Assembly: GCF_037392515.1 (NCBI RefSeq)
Contig: NC_090291.1
Location: forward strand, 41,843,001-41,907,000
DNA from: Haliotis asinina
Lineage: Eukaryota; Mollusca; Gastropoda; Lepetellida; Haliotidae
Reading direction: 5' to 3'
DNA length: 64,000 bases
Made by a program: the position numbers and the translations under genes. Shown here one piece after another: positions 1-11,664 of this stretch. Position 1 is the first letter of the stretch, and the number at the start of each line of letters is the position of its first letter. Below the pieces are notes generated by a model. The model saw nothing but the letters and a program-made list of their open reading frames with translations, did not search any database and had not been told where the DNA came from.

Positions 1-815
1 AAAACGCATTTCACAGAATGAACTGAAGTTGACATAAAACTCAAACTATGGGGACAGTTTGAGTTTGGTGGATTGATTACTTGAGTTGTTTCGGCTTTTA
101 TGTTTCAAAAATGCAGTTGAGCTAAAAATTCAGTTGTTTCAAATTGTGAAACTCAATTTGAGATTTGAGTAAAAATTTAAGTTTGTTTCGAGAAAACTGT
201 GGCCAGAACTTTTAGACTAATTCATTTTACTGGATACATAAATTCTAATCAGTTTGATCTGATGCCTCTAAGCACTTGCATATTGCAACACTACGTTCCG
301 TCGAATCCGTACAAACACGTCGTATAGCGTGCTCTGTGGTGCTTTCACATAGGAAACCTGGACATCGTGGAAGTCTCAAAACGAGGCTCTGTCGCTAGAA
401 AACTTTGGCGTTCTGGTACGGAATTCATATTATGTCATTGTGCGTTACAGAACTACACTAAATAAGCGGCAAAAAGCACATAGCAGGTGTAACAAATGAG
501 CCAGATGCACTGTGAATCATTTTACGACCTCGCCCAAAAAGGGGCAATCGGTGATTTCTTAGTTAAGGTGTGCCGCCTAAGCCTCGACATAAAATAACGA
601 AATACGGTGTTGTTAATTTTAAGGTTACAGTTCATTTATAAATACCATTTTCTTATGTAACTCGGAATTGGTATTCAATTTAACCACAAATGTTTATGGT
701 GTCTATTTCCGCTTTCACACGAGAAAATTCGAATCGGCTGAAAAGTAGCTCATTGTTTGAATGGCATAATGAGACTCATGTTTCGGTATGTTAACCATTA
801 GTCTGCCACTCTTCA

Positions 816-1175
816 GCGGCCTTCACAAGGCAAACTAAAGTTTGACAACACATGTTGTTGAAATCTTAAAAGTTGTCAAACTCGCCCTTACATAGGTCAA
901 ACACGTTTTCAAACTTCCGTGTCATTTGAGTGCCATGTTTGTATCGGTGCGGTCACGTGACAGTTTTGTTGACTGCGATTGGTCGTTTCTGAACAACACA
1001 AGTTTGACAACACTTCACACCTCAAAGTTTGATGGAAAAGTTGGTGAGAATAGAAACCGACGTTAGTTTTTGACAACAGTTTGACAACTCTGAAATTGGT
1101 GTAGGTGGCAAGTTGATGAAATGTTCACACTCTCAACATGTGTTGTCAAGCTTAAGTTGGTCGTGTAAAGCCCGC
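816..1175. mobile_element. TIR element rich in AGTTTGACAAC motifs
   Basis: Left end gcggccttcac..aaagtttgac and right end, whose reverse complement reads gcgggctttac..aagcttgaca, form imperfect terminal inverted repeats of about 45 bp. Inside, the motif AGTTTGACAAC and its complement recur several times. There is no ORF. This looks like a non-autonomous DNA element (MITE). No clear target duplication was seen. Confidence 0.55.
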
Positions 1176-1176
1176 T

Positions 1177-1735
1177 ATAGAGACACGGGGGTAGTTAAAG
1201 TGCATCAACCATGGTCAAAGTTCCAAGCAGCCAAGGCCGACACAAATGTGTGTATGTTCTAATGGGCAGATGCTGAAGCAAAAGAACAGACAAAGTTGTC
1301 TCTGTGCCGAGTAATGCCATGTGCAGTCACTAGCGTTGGGTTATGGAGTCTAACATCATCCAAAACTGTGTTCTACTAGAGATATTCCTTGTCGGAGATT
1401 AAACAATATCGTTGATGGTAGATTTTGTACAATGCCCTGACGTCATCAATTACATGACTCACAATGCTATGACATCATAACATCGATGACTTCATAATGC
1501 TATGACATCGCTGCACCGCAAGGCTAATGGCAGCACCATGGTCAGAAATGTATATTTTTCATTGAAAACTAATGAAGAGTTACTTTTGATGGCATATAGA
1601 ATCTTGCCCTGGTGTCTTATCATCCTCTGCATGGCTCGGGTATTTGTAATTTTATCAATATAATTTATATGAGTAGACGCTTGGGTGAGATTCCCTATTT
1701 GTCTGTATGACAAATGTTATTTTTCTTAAAACATT
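1177..1735. other. No gene seen; expected AOAH intron 2 or beyond
   Basis: AT-rich sequence with no exon that would continue the AOAH saposin domain. Short ORFs here lack codon structure or splice context. Confidence 0.4.
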
Positions 1736-1739
1736 CAAG

Positions 1740-2065
1740 ACCGCCTCCATGTTCTAGTGGTCAGACAGTCCTGTTCACACGGAGAGCGGAAGGTCCCGGG
1801 TTCGATCCCAGGTCGCGACATACCAAAATATGGTACTTGTTGGTCCCTGTCTGGCAATTAGGATTTATAGGTAAAACAAGGACTGGTTGGCCCGTAGTCA
1901 GTATAATGTGCCTGAACGGGTTATTCATGCTTAACTGCGGCATGGTATATCGATGTGCTAGCACTGAAACCAGCTTTAAGTCTGGGCCAGCCACACATAC
2001 ACGCATGCACATCGTCAAATGAGCGAAATAATCTTAAGTGCGACGTTAAACACCCTTTTACCACA
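1740..2065 (+). repeat. tRNA-derived SINE, family C
   Basis: The head resembles a tRNA, with an A-box-like gttctagtggtcaga and a B box gggttcgatccc about 45 nt later. A body of about 250 bp follows and ends in gcgacgttaaacaccc. The body differs from the other two families in the window. A short ORF through it is not coding. Confidence 0.65.
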
Positions 2066-2258
2066 CCTAAAATATTCAAGCAGACCTTTGTTGTTTCAAA
2101 CGAAAACACCATTTTGTCTCTGAAATGAATTCACTGTAATTTATTCCTTCGTAAATATTAATTATAATACTCCATTAACATCGTACTAATTTGAATAGAT
2201 GTGCGCATGCTCATACTTCCCCGCTGCACATGCGCAGACATCAATGGCTACTACTTAC

Positions 2259-2415
2259 ATTTCAGGTAGAATGGGTCCAACGAATCCCGCGAAGGCTTTG
2301 CAAGCAATCTGGAAGTTAGAGGGCAGGAAGGAACACAGTCGATCTAGGGCCTTCACCGTCGTTTCATTGTAGATCTCCGAGAGCTGCTCCGTCAAGGATA
2401 TCACCACCGTGCATG
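2259..2415 (-). CDS. AOAH: AOAH coding exon 2 (saposin domain)
   Basis: The acceptor is pyrimidine-rich (ctcccttcatag) before CATGCACG. The 157-nt exon ends at GAAAT/GTAAGT in phase 2. It encodes the saposin helices with ACTVVISLTEQL, RLCSFLP and IACKAF. The last saposin cysteines (VC..L..C in the family) are missing here and should be in the next exon. Intron 1 is about 5.66 kb and is filled with repeats. Confidence 0.85.
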
Positions 2416-5400
2416 CTATGAAGGGAGATAACTCTACACTAAGGGGTGTCATTTAAACAGTGGTCAAATGTAACATGTCATATTTGGGATTACACTTTCT
2501 TAGTAAAGTACAGGTTCAAATACTTTTGTTGGGCTGAGTCGCATGGGATTCAAACAGAAAAGAATCAGAAACAGAATCTGTCCTTCACTAAGAATGTGTA
2601 ATCCCAAATACAACATGCCTGTTAGAAAGGGCCTCGTGTTTTTTATATACTCCTCACAAAAAAAATTCGGCAATAAATATCTTCAATGAAATATTTTTAT
2701 CAACCTCGATAGCGATTTTGCCCACATGTTACTGAAAGGTAAATATTCAAAGAATACATAACCAATATTGACAGCCAAATTGATTTATCTGATAAACACT
2801 GATAACATCACCTGACCACAACCACTTCAGAAACAACATGCAAAATGTAGGGCATGAATGTGCTCCACACTTCACACATACAGTCTGAGTGCCAGTAAAC
2901 CACCATCACAAAGCCGGACTGGCCTGCGAGGTCACCAGATCTTAAAATCATTGAACATGCTTGGGACATTACTGGAAGTCGTGTTTACGGTCTCCATGTT
3001 CACCCCACACTGTGGATGTCCCTGAACAGGCGTTACGGAGAGAACGACAGAACATTCCACATCGACAACTTTAAAATAAAGGCTCGTTTGATCAATGTAA
3101 AGACATGAAGAAGCTTGCATTCACGCTCATGGTGGTCACACGCGTTGTTGAACAATGTTTCACTGTCCAAAACTGACTTGAATCTTAATGTTAACACTTT
3201 GCTCCTTCAATGCCGCACATGTTGCACGACCGTTTCAGGGGTACATGGTTTTGATGATTTGCAAGTATATGTTTGCTCAAAACCATTCTATTTCATTTTG
3301 TTAATCGTTTGTACATACTTTTCACCTTCCTTCCTCTCATTCCATGAGAACCGTGAAGGTCCGCGGTAGAATGCTTACCATAAAAGGCATCTATGTTTGT
3401 CGTAAGAGGCGACTATATATAACGGTATCGGGTGGTCAGGCTCGCCGACTTGATTGACTCATGTCATCGGTTCCCAGCTGCGCAGATCATGCCGTTGATC
3501 ACTGGATTGTCTGGCCCAGACGCGATTATTTCCAGATCGTCGACTGAGCATCATTACCTGGGATCCAACCATCCCCCTGTACGCCACAGCCACGCTTGAT
3601 GAACAACTCTTATCAAAATATACACTTCACAAAACACACAGGTTTCATCTCATTACATTTTCATTTACTGATATTTCAAACCATGTAATGAGTGAGTTTA
3701 GTTTTCCGCCGCACTCAGCAATATTCAAGCTATGGGGGCTGTCTGTGAATAATCGAGTCTGGACCAGACAATCTAGTGATGAACAGCATGAGCATCGATC
3801 TACTCACCAGAGGGGATACGATGATATATGTCAACCAAGTCAGCGAGCCTTCACGGGTGCCTTTTAAGACAAAGCTGGTTTGCTGAAGATCCTTTCCCAC
3901 ACGGATCTTCACGGATCCACGTGCATCGTAACAGGTACAGTGAAGGCAATGAACCACTCTTCTATGAGACATTGTTTTGGAGGATAGTCTTATGGGAAAG
4001 AGTCAAACTTGTTTTGCATTTTCTATTACAGTATACATTGTAGATGATCAGCATCATAGGAAATATAAATTGTAGCACACGGCTGGTTAGTGAGTGAAGT
4101 ATTTCAATATAGCAATATTCCAGCAATATCACGGCAAGGGACACCAGAAATGGGCTTCACACATTGCACCCATGTCTAGCGGTTAAGGTGTTCGTTCGTG
4201 AAGCCTCAGACTATTGTACCGGGAAATCGAACCCGGGCCTTCGGTGTGACGAGCAAACGCTTTAACCACTAGGCTACCCCAACTGCCCTGAACACAAGGC
4301 TTCGACAAGGAGGAAAAGAAGGCTAGGGATTTGTTTCAGTGATGGTGTACAACGCGGAAGAACACATGGGCCGTATACGCAAATATGTAATGTTCTTCGA
4401 AGAACCGTGACTCACAAGTATGACTTGACTATCCTCGCGGTAATTCATTCATATTCACGTGATTATGTGTAATGATACATGACTGATTCATGTTGGCTTT
4501 TCATAATCTCATCCCCATGAAATCCTCAGGCAAACTGTAAGGTTTCAAATACTAGTACGTATCTACGGAAATGATTTTTTTTCCTCCTTTTTTCGTTATA
4601 TACATTCAAAAAAGTGGAGGAGATTCCATTTTGCGAGCATACAACTAGCAAATGCATATGAGGAAAAGTAATATTTATCCATACAGACGAAACATTTCCA
4701 AAGGAATAGAATAAATTGTCATCTTTTCCCTTTAATTCTCTTCATCATCTGTTTCCTCCTTGGCTTCATCATTGACATTTTAATTTTATCAATCTTGTAA
4801 ATCCAATATCTTTACTTCTTTTAATGGTATATGTAGTAATAGGTCAAGACGGTAGAGTTCTTATCAGCCTGGGACCCTTACTTTCCAAACAATGCATAAA
4901 GTGTTTTAGTTTAGTTTTAAGCCGCACTCAGCAATATTCCAGCTATGGGTCGGCGGTCTGTAAATAACCGAGTTTGGACCAGACAATCCAGTGATCAACA
5001 GCATGAGCATCGATCTGCGCAACTGGGATCAAATGACATGTGTCAGCCAAGTCAGCGAGCCTCACCACCCGATCCCATTAGTCAAACAGACAGACAGACA
5101 GACAGACAAAGAGACAGACAGATTTTATTCAGTAATATTGACCAACTGGCCCATGTTACAATTGTTGTTACAACACGTTTGTTGTCAAGCGGTAAGAAAA
5201 TAGAAAAGTTATATTTATAAACTGTTTCAAACATTTTTAAGAATATACATTACGGAAATGTTGCTATTGCTTTAACAGTATGTCTGTTTCGTGAATTAAG
5301 CAAATTTATCATATGAGATGTTCATACATATTTGCCATCGAGAAATCTTAAATACTTTACTCTCAGTCGCCACTTACGACAAGCATAGTCGCCTTTCATG

Positions 5401-5912
5401 GCAAGATTATTTATTTAGATGGCACGTACGCTGTATATTCGGGTCACAACACTAGCACCCAACCTAAAGGCCTATGACACAAAAAATGAGTAAAACATTT
5501 TAAAACGCAAAACTGTACAATACATTCATAAAGGAAGAAAATAAGATTACCCATATAAAACATCACAGTACCCACACCCACTAAACAGACATGGTGGTAT
5601 TACAGAAAAGAAGGTTTCTTTTTTCAGCGCCTAAACAATTGAGATACCAATGCAGTGAGGAGTTAAACAAACTTCTCATTCAGCAGCGGGAATATAGTTT
5701 GATACTACCGGGTCCTGATCAGTAGGGGATTTATTAACAAATAATGAGTCAAATAAAGTCCACAGGGCATAGCTTAATCTGAATCAAAAACCACAGCTTA
5801 CTAAAACGTGAGCTATGTCCTCAACAATATGGGTAGCATTTTTTGTTTTCTTTGTTCTCATCGCCCGCCTACCCTTTATAATTTCATTGCCCCCCCCCCC
5901 CCCCCCCCACAC

Positions 5913-5991
<79 letters not shown>

Positions 5992-8200
5992 AAAGAAATT
6001 CAGCAGTTACAATAGAACACCTCAAACATCATGCCTTGTCATATAAAATGTTTATCTATTAATCAGTCGCTGCCACAAGTCCAAAGAACGAGAGAGATTG
6101 TAATCAGAAATAAAATGAATTAGAATCAAGAACACTATTCAGATAATTTTGTCGTTACTAAGTTGATTTTTTTCCCGAACGACCCATGTTCAGAATTTGG
6201 TGGCTAAGTGAAACACATAAAAATACTGCCCTGTTAGAGCTATAGAGCTTACAGATTAGATCTTACATAACACAAGTGTTCTGGATCAGGAACACCAGTG
6301 TTCCTAATACTTTCAGTACATGTGGACTTTCTGCCTTCTAAAGCATCCAATAGTCTTCATAGAACGCGTTTTGAGTTTTCACGTGTGTTAAGATACAACC
6401 AGGACATGCTACTGACACTACAAAACGTGTTCATTCCACGGTCCATAAACAACAATGGCCGTAATATATATATCTATAAACTGTCAAAGGTTATTGGGTT
6501 ATCAGCTATCACATATGTCCAAATAAGATATCACTATTTATCTTTATGAACCTAAGACACTGCTTGTGATAATTCTGGTTTCTGACAGACTGTACTTTGT
6601 CTGGACGTGGTGCCGATAGTTAATGCTGGTCAGTCCAACGATATACATTTCTCGGTCAAGTCATGCGTTCATCTGTAGGGAGCAATATTAATTCTTTTCT
6701 GTATTTGTTTAGGAAGTATATATATTTTTTTCTGAATAAAAAATTCGATTAATCACCTAAGTGGCATAACAGGAATTCACTTTCATTCTGACTTGCACTT
6801 AGAGTTTCCGTTACCGTGAAGGTCCGGGTTGGAATGTTGGCCTTCAGTAACCCATGCTTGTCGTAGATGCGACTTTACAACTGGTTCGAGTGGTCAGGCT
6901 CGCTGGCGTAGTTTTCACATGTCATCGGTTCCCACTTACGCAGAACGATGCTCATGCTCTTGATCACTGAATTGTCTGGTCCAGACTCGATTTTTTAAAG
7001 ACCACCGTCATATAGTTGGAATATTTATGAGTGCGGCGTAAAACTAAACTCATTCAATCACTTAAAGTTTCCGTGTTCGGAATAAGATCTTATAAGTAAC
7101 TTATACAAGTGATAATAAATAAACAGGGGTTTTTGTTTTGGTTTGGTTTATTTTGGTTTGGTTTGGTTTGGGTTTTTTTATTTTTATTTTTTATTTTATC
7201 ATACTTTCACGAAGGACATCTACTAGTTTCGAAATCAGCTTGAGTTCAGGTTAGAGGTTAAAATGTTCTGTCATGGAGACCGCAATGGTTAAAGTGTTCG
7301 CTCGTCCTGCTGAAGACCCGGTCCGATACCCCACATGGGCACAATGTGTGAAGCCCATTTCCCGTGCCCTCCGCCGTGATATATAGCTGAAATATTGCAA
7401 TTATGCGGCGAAAAAAAGCAACTCACTCACTCATCCGCTCCAGTCATTGTTCGATTCACAGCGTAGTGTGTGTTAATATATTATCTCTGAAAACGATTTA
7501 ACCCTAGCGACCCAAGCACTACCCTTATACACTTGTAACTTCTCATATGAGCATAAAACAAAAGACTGAATTGTGTTTCCTTCACAATACATCAAGAAAG
7601 CGCATTCAGTAATATATTATAGTTTCCTGGTATCTCTGAAAGCGACAGCTGTAGAGAAAATTCCCATCTTAAGATCATTCGGTATTGAACAAAACAGTTT
7701 CCACATATTTAAAATACGAGAATTTGTTTATAGAATGTAAGCTACCGAAACTTAGAGTAAACCCACTCTTTCATGCGACGTTGTGGTAGATGTGCGAGCT
7801 ATGACATACGGCGTTGGAATGTCACTTGCAGTATCAGAAATAACTGCGATGTTTTCAATGTGTCAAAAGGTCACTGATTGATTAAGAAAATACATTTGAC
7901 ACAAAATATTTAACATATTAATTACCGCAGTGAAACCTCTTTAGTTCAAATAACCCTTGACTCCTTTTTCAGAACCCTTTCAAAACTGGCAGGATTCACT
8001 GTGAACCTCTCCGTATATAAAGGGCTCGTTTTCTATCTATTAACGGTGAGGAATGCAATTTAGTAGACTGTGTTACCTGCACAGTTCGTCCCGCCGTTGA
8101 TGGCCCGATATCCCGACCCCCGGGACCCTGAGGCCTCAACCCCCGAGAGACAGCACAGTGCCCCTAGGACGAAAACACACAGCGTCAGCTCTCGCCACAT
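2259..8200 (-). CDS. AOAH: Acyloxyacyl hydrolase-like gene, 5' two coding exons (partial)
   Basis: Exons 8200-8077 and 2415-2259 on the minus strand join in phase (1 to 1) to give 93 full codons plus two bases. Residues 1-23 form a signal peptide (MWRELTLCVFVLG, hydrophobic core, AEA-like cleavage after VEA). A saposin-type domain follows, with the pair C40-A-A-C43, an N-glycosylation site N58-E-T, and C69 and C80. The order NGGTNCAACTVV, EQL, YNET, RLCSFLP matches human AOAH (NGHTCVGC, EQL, HNST, RLCSYLP), including the position of the sequon. In vertebrates AOAH is a secreted or lysosomal enzyme that removes secondary acyl chains from bacterial lipid A. Its saposin-like small subunit precedes a GDSL-type lipase. 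The lipase exons are not in the window and should lie left of position 1. Another saposin-headed protein is possible but fits less well. Confidence 0.85.
2450..2625. repeat. Dispersed repeat, also present near 38.44 kb
   Basis: The stretch with cagtggtcaaatgta, gggattacac and agtaaagta recurs in diverged form at about 38440-38600. The ends (catatttgggattacac and gtgtaatcccaaatac) are inverted relative to each other, which suggests a fold-back element. Confidence 0.5.
2648..3120 (+). pseudogene. Decayed Tc1-like transposase, 3' part
   Basis: Positions about 2910-3110 read WPARSPDL..IEHAWDI and VYGLHVHPTLWMSLNRRYGE in one plus-strand frame. This is the region around the last catalytic acid of the Tc1/mariner DDE transposase. 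Only the C-terminal part is seen and no intact ORF covers it. The possible left end is near tatactcctcacaaa at 2648. It sits inside AOAH intron 1. Confidence 0.7.
3350..3555 (-). repeat. SINE-like family A copy
   Basis: Reverse-orientation copy of the roughly 270-bp family A repeat, seen as gtgaaggtccgcggtagaat, gtcgtaagaggcgact, ggtggtcaggctcgc and cactggattgtctgg in order. Confidence 0.7.
3690..3935 (+). repeat. SINE-like family A copy
   Basis: Forward copy: gagtgagtttagttttccg, cgcactcagcaatattc, gtctggaccagacaatc, catgagcatcgatct. It ends in the aggcctt/cttcacgg segment. Confidence 0.75.
4088..4295 (-). repeat. tRNA-headed SINE family B copy
   Basis: Reverse copy with a partly duplicated head: cagcaatatcacggcaag, gaaatgggcttcacacatt, B-box complement tcgaacccgggc, and aaccactaggctaccccaa. 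Confidence 0.65.
4903..5122 (+). repeat. Family A copy truncated into an (ACAG)n tract
   Basis: The forward family A body runs from gttttagtttagttttaag to gatcccattagtc, then passes directly into (acag)n at about 5087-5122. Confidence 0.7.
5890..5991. repeat. Poly-C followed by (AC)n microsatellite
   Basis: About 19 C (5890-5908), then about 40 AC dinucleotides with a few T or G interruptions. Apparent ORFs of repeated His-Thr or Val-Cys are artefacts of the tract. Confidence 0.95.
6812..7062 (-). repeat. SINE-like family A copy
   Basis: Reverse copy from accgtgaaggtccgggttgg to gtgcggcgtaaaactaaact. Confidence 0.72.
7133..7195. repeat. (GGTTT)n-like low-complexity tract
   Basis: Repeats of ggttt pass into a T-rich run. 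Confidence 0.7.
7268..7432 (+). repeat. tRNA-headed SINE family B copy
   Basis: Forward copy: aatggttaaagtgttcgctc, ccccacatgggcacaatg, gaagcccatttcc. The tail is actcactcactcat. Confidence 0.7.
8077..8200 (-). CDS. AOAH: AOAH coding exon 1 (signal peptide)
   Basis: ATG at 8200 opens a 124-nt exon ending at a CAG/GTAACA donor. It encodes the signal peptide and the linker ending in N-C-A, in phase 1. An in-frame upstream ATG at 8260 would put a polar stretch before the signal core, so the 8200 start is preferred. Confidence 0.82.
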
Positions 8201-8569
8201 GCTGGCAGGGTTCTGTCCGATATCGTCATGGATGGTGATTGACGTCCAGTACCGAGTCACACGATAGATAACACGACGAATTGAGTGAGTTGTGTGATTT
8301 TGTATCCTGATAATCCTTTAGAACAGAATGTTGGCTTTTCCACCATAGGTAATGTGTATGTACGTGCATCGCTGAGTTCAGAGACGTAATAAAAACAAGG
8401 AAGTTAGCAAGGGAAGGCCATGTGATTCGTCACTGCACAGCGTTTTCATCCATTGAGGACACGGTATGCGAGTTACGGCGTTAACTGGTGTCGACACTAA
8501 AATGCGCAATCGCCCGAGGACGCCTGACTAAAATTCAGTATTTAAAGCGTCTTTTAAGACGGGGAAAGA

Positions 8570-8750
8570 GTGAGTGAGTGAGTGAGTGAGTGAGTGAGTG
8601 AGTGAGTGAGTGAGTGAGTGAGTGAGTGAGTGAGTGAGTGAGTGAGTATTTTACGTCACATCGGCAATATCTCAGCCATATCGTGATGAAATTTTATGCA
8701 TTTAAATGATATATATGCATGTGGTAAAATCTGTCAACGAAGGAAGACGG
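8570..8750 (+). repeat. (GTGA)n tract plus SINE family D
   Basis: A (gtga)n tract at about 8570-8647 is followed by a body (ttttacgtcacatcggcaat, cagccatatcgtgatg, ctgtcaacgaaggaag). The same body recurs at about 51950-52070. Confidence 0.7.
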
Positions 8751-8889
8751 GGAAAGAAAGTGCAATGAAAGATAGGTTAACGTGATAATAAGAAGGCCGC
8801 GCCGACATGCTCTAACCACATACAACATGATGGGCATGTATTATTAGACCGGATAACCAAAGTTTCCTATGTGGAGCGGGTGAATAGGC

Positions 8890-9045
8890 CTATGGTTTTA
8901 CGCCTTTTTAGCGGTATCCCAGCAATATTACGGCGGAGGTCACCTTAAATGGGCTTTACACATTGTATCCATGCTGGGGATCGAACCTGGATCTTCGGTG
9001 CGACGAGTGAATGCTTAGACCACTATGCTACCCCACCGCCCTTTG
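8890..9045 (-). repeat. tRNA-headed SINE family B copy
   Basis: Reverse copy: cagcaatattacggcggagg, aatgggctttacacattg, B-box complement gatcgaacctgg, and ctaccccaccgccc. Confidence 0.75.
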
Positions 9046-9374
9046 TGGAGCTAGTAGGTTAATAGTCATTTAATGACTTATCCCACCGGGTACCCATGTT
9101 CTGTTGGTTGAACAAGGGCAATTGTCAACAACTTTTTGGCCACCTGTGTCACAAGCACCCCGTTGTGGGGAGGGGAACCCCAGAAAATCATGAGTCAAGC
9201 TGTCAATCACGGTCACCCATCCAAGACCTCTCCGTGGCCAACAAGCCTGAACTTCAAACGATATATGACGTGGTCTCTATTATGCTCGTGACCGCACACT
9301 ACTATAAGCTCGTAGTCGCCTCACTAACAAATGTATGCCTCAATAAATCCTTCCGGGGTATTCCAACTGTTTTA

Positions 9375-9520
9375 GGTCGTTATAAGCAATACCCCATCAA
9401 TATCACGTCAGGGAACTCCTATTATGAGATTCAACCATGAAATCCATAATGGGAATAGAACACGGACCTTCAGCGTGATAAACGAACGCTTAAAGAGATA
9501 TGGCACCCACCGGCCCACTG
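9375..9520 (-). repeat. Degenerate SINE family B copy
   Basis: Weakly preserved reverse copy, with the segment tcaatatcacgtcaggg and the end cggaccttcagcgtgataa..gaacgctta. Confidence 0.45.
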
Positions 9521-9769
9521 TCCAAGTAAAACAGCGGTTAATATTACTGTACTAGGGACTGTAAATAATTCAAGGTGGTGATGACTTTTATGGAGAAGCA
9601 TGTACAATGTGAATGACCCCTCTTCCCCACAAATGAAACTAAGTGACCCACCTACTTCCCGACGCTTTCTAGTACATGTTTACAAAAATGATGAAAAAAT
9701 GAGAAACCTCTGTGGGCTGAGAAAGCGTATGAAGTCATACTCGCTGTTATGCGCTCGATATTTGTAAGA

Positions 9770-10020
9770 GTGAGTGAGTTAAGTTTTACGCCACACTCAC
9801 CAATATTCCAGCAAATAATCGAGTCTGGACCAGACAATCCAGTGATTAACAGCATGAGCATGATAAGCGCAACTGGGAACCGATGACATGTGTCAAACAA
9901 ATCAGCGAGCCTGACCACGCGATCCCGTTAGTCGCCTCTTAAGACAAGCATATACAATGTAGTCGCCTTTTATGACAAGCATGGGTTGCTGAGGGCCTAT
10001 TCTACCCTTGACCTTCACAG
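9770..10020 (+). repeat. SINE-like family A copy
   Basis: Forward copy starting at agtgagtgagttaagttttac and ending ggcctattctaccc..ccttcacag. A small internal deletion removes the ctatatggcggcggtctg segment. Confidence 0.75.
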
Positions 10021-11420
10021 ATCCGATATTGGAAGATAAAACAAGATCATCTGCATGGTAGCTTTGGGGTCACCTTACTGTGTGTCAGTAGGCCACTAGT
10101 ATACTGAGTCTGATTACGTCATAATCCTTGGCTTGATAACTTTGTACAAAAATATAAAGACTCGTCCATTGAAGATTATTGTAAACGGTGAATTTGCCTC
10201 TAGAAATCCTCACTTTTCACCATTCCCCACCAAACACTGGAGTAATGATAGCAGCATAAAATGATCCGTTAATCTTCAGCTGGAATGGAATGCTTTGATT
10301 TTGTTTACAAAATTAATAGAAACGTGCTGTCACGTGATGCGTGTTTACACTCAGTTGTAATGCATCGGAGCTTGAGCTGACCGCCCCGAAAGTAATGATC
10401 CTGATATCCATGGCTTAACCTGTAATATTATGCAATAATCAACACCTGTGCCCTGAACAAGGATAATCAGAGTACCAGTGGGCTTCCGGGCGTATGTGTT
10501 CATTGTTACACAATATATAATGCACAATAGGAACAAAATTCGTCATTTCTAGTCTATTCTGGAAAATTAAAAGTGTTTGATTCAGAAAACTGATAACCAG
10601 AGTATTTGATTTTGTTGTTGTTTTTTTTCATCGGAGTCCTCCGTGTGCGAGCGTGCACGTGTCAATATTTGTTTTATTTCATTGGCCAAAACTATCAACA
10701 GCCGGGTATCCTTTAAAGGAATACTATCTTCGTGAAAACGAATTCTTTTCCCGTTTCCTTCAAGGTTTACTTGCACTGTGGGTGGCATTCTCGAAAAGAA
10801 TGATGGCACACTTGTACTTTCATGTGTTGCCTTATTTGTTTCCACGAGTATATCTTTGTCACGGGTATGTCTCGCTTGAAGTTAACAGTTATATACTCAG
10901 TGGTCGAAGATATTGTCTTAGTACAATGTGGCTTTGTCACGAAGGCGGACATTGGAACAAAACCGGCTTTATATAGAAGTTTTCTACTGACGCGCATCAC
11001 AGTCTCTTACAATAGCGAAACTTTTGATACCCAATCAAACAAATACACATGTAAACAGACTGAACGGTCACTTAAGTGTGCAGCAGACTGTCAACGGTGC
11101 AGAGAACGGTGGAAAGTATATGTCAAAAACTGTATATATGTGCTATTTCGTAAGGGAAGGGTGGAGAGAGGAAGGGGGGTACTTTACGAAAATGAACATG
11201 AATTCACCCATCAACCAACAGCAACAAGGAATTTGTTGTCTGTATATCACAGCTTTGTTTTTAAATCGGTTATTTGATTTCTTTTCACTCATGTACTTCT
11301 ACGTGCTTAGTTTCATATATATGCTCGCGCATCTGTCAAATGCCTGGGGATACTCTGGCTATCTGGAGTCACGTGGATTTGTTATTATATGTGTTATTAT
11401 GAACTTTTAAAGTTTTCTCG
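10021..11420. other. No gene seen; intergenic DNA between AOAH and ANLN
   Basis: Overlapping ORFs of up to about 150 codons on both strands lack recognisable domains, splice context or codon bias. This stretch probably holds distal regulatory DNA of the two divergent genes. Confidence 0.4.
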
Positions 11421-11426
11421 ATTTTG

Positions 11427-11476
11427 ATTGGTTAATCCTTGCCATGGATGGCCCGGCACGTCCAATGACATTTGAA
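11427..11476 (+). promoter_or_regulatory. ANLN: Putative ANLN promoter: two CCAAT boxes and a CHR-like TTTGAA
   Basis: ATTGG (inverted CCAAT) at 11427-11431, CCAAT at 11462-11466 and TTTGAA at 11471-11476 lie about 170-220 nt upstream of the ANLN ATG. Spaced NF-Y CCAAT boxes with a CHR are typical of G2/M genes controlled by DREAM/MuvB in animals, and vertebrate ANLN peaks in G2/M. The motifs are short, so the function is inferred. Confidence 0.4.
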
Positions 11477-11646
11477 GCTTTCGCCACTTGTTCCGGATTG
11501 TGTGTGGTTCCGGTTTGACTCATCGCGAGACTGCACGAGATAGAACGTGACTTTAACCGCCAATTTCAAAATCAAGTTGCGAAGCTGAAAGTCCGTGCTT
11601 CTTGTTCTAAAGTGATCGGAACGCTGATGTTTACAAACAAAGGACA

Positions 11647-11664
11647 ATGGATCCATACACCGAG
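11647..11664 (+). CDS. ANLN: ANLN exon 1 (MDPYTE)
   Basis: An 18-nt coding exon, too short for ORF detection: ATG GAT CCA TAC ACC GAG, then GTAAGT. It joins in phase 0 to AAA CTG in exon 2. The near-identical human N-terminus decides the start. Confidence 0.93.

Noticed and set aside
1750-1815. Possible tRNA gene
   Set aside because: A and B boxes exist but the cloverleaf is not complete and the sequence continues into a SINE body; the same kind of head recurs in other repeats.
5784-6062. ORFs of poly-Val-Cys or poly-His-Thr
   Set aside because: Translation of the (AC)n and poly-C tract.
10822-11410. Overlapping ORFs of 151 and 128 codons upstream of ANLN
   Set aside because: Two frames overlap over the same DNA, have no domain and no splice signals that extend them.
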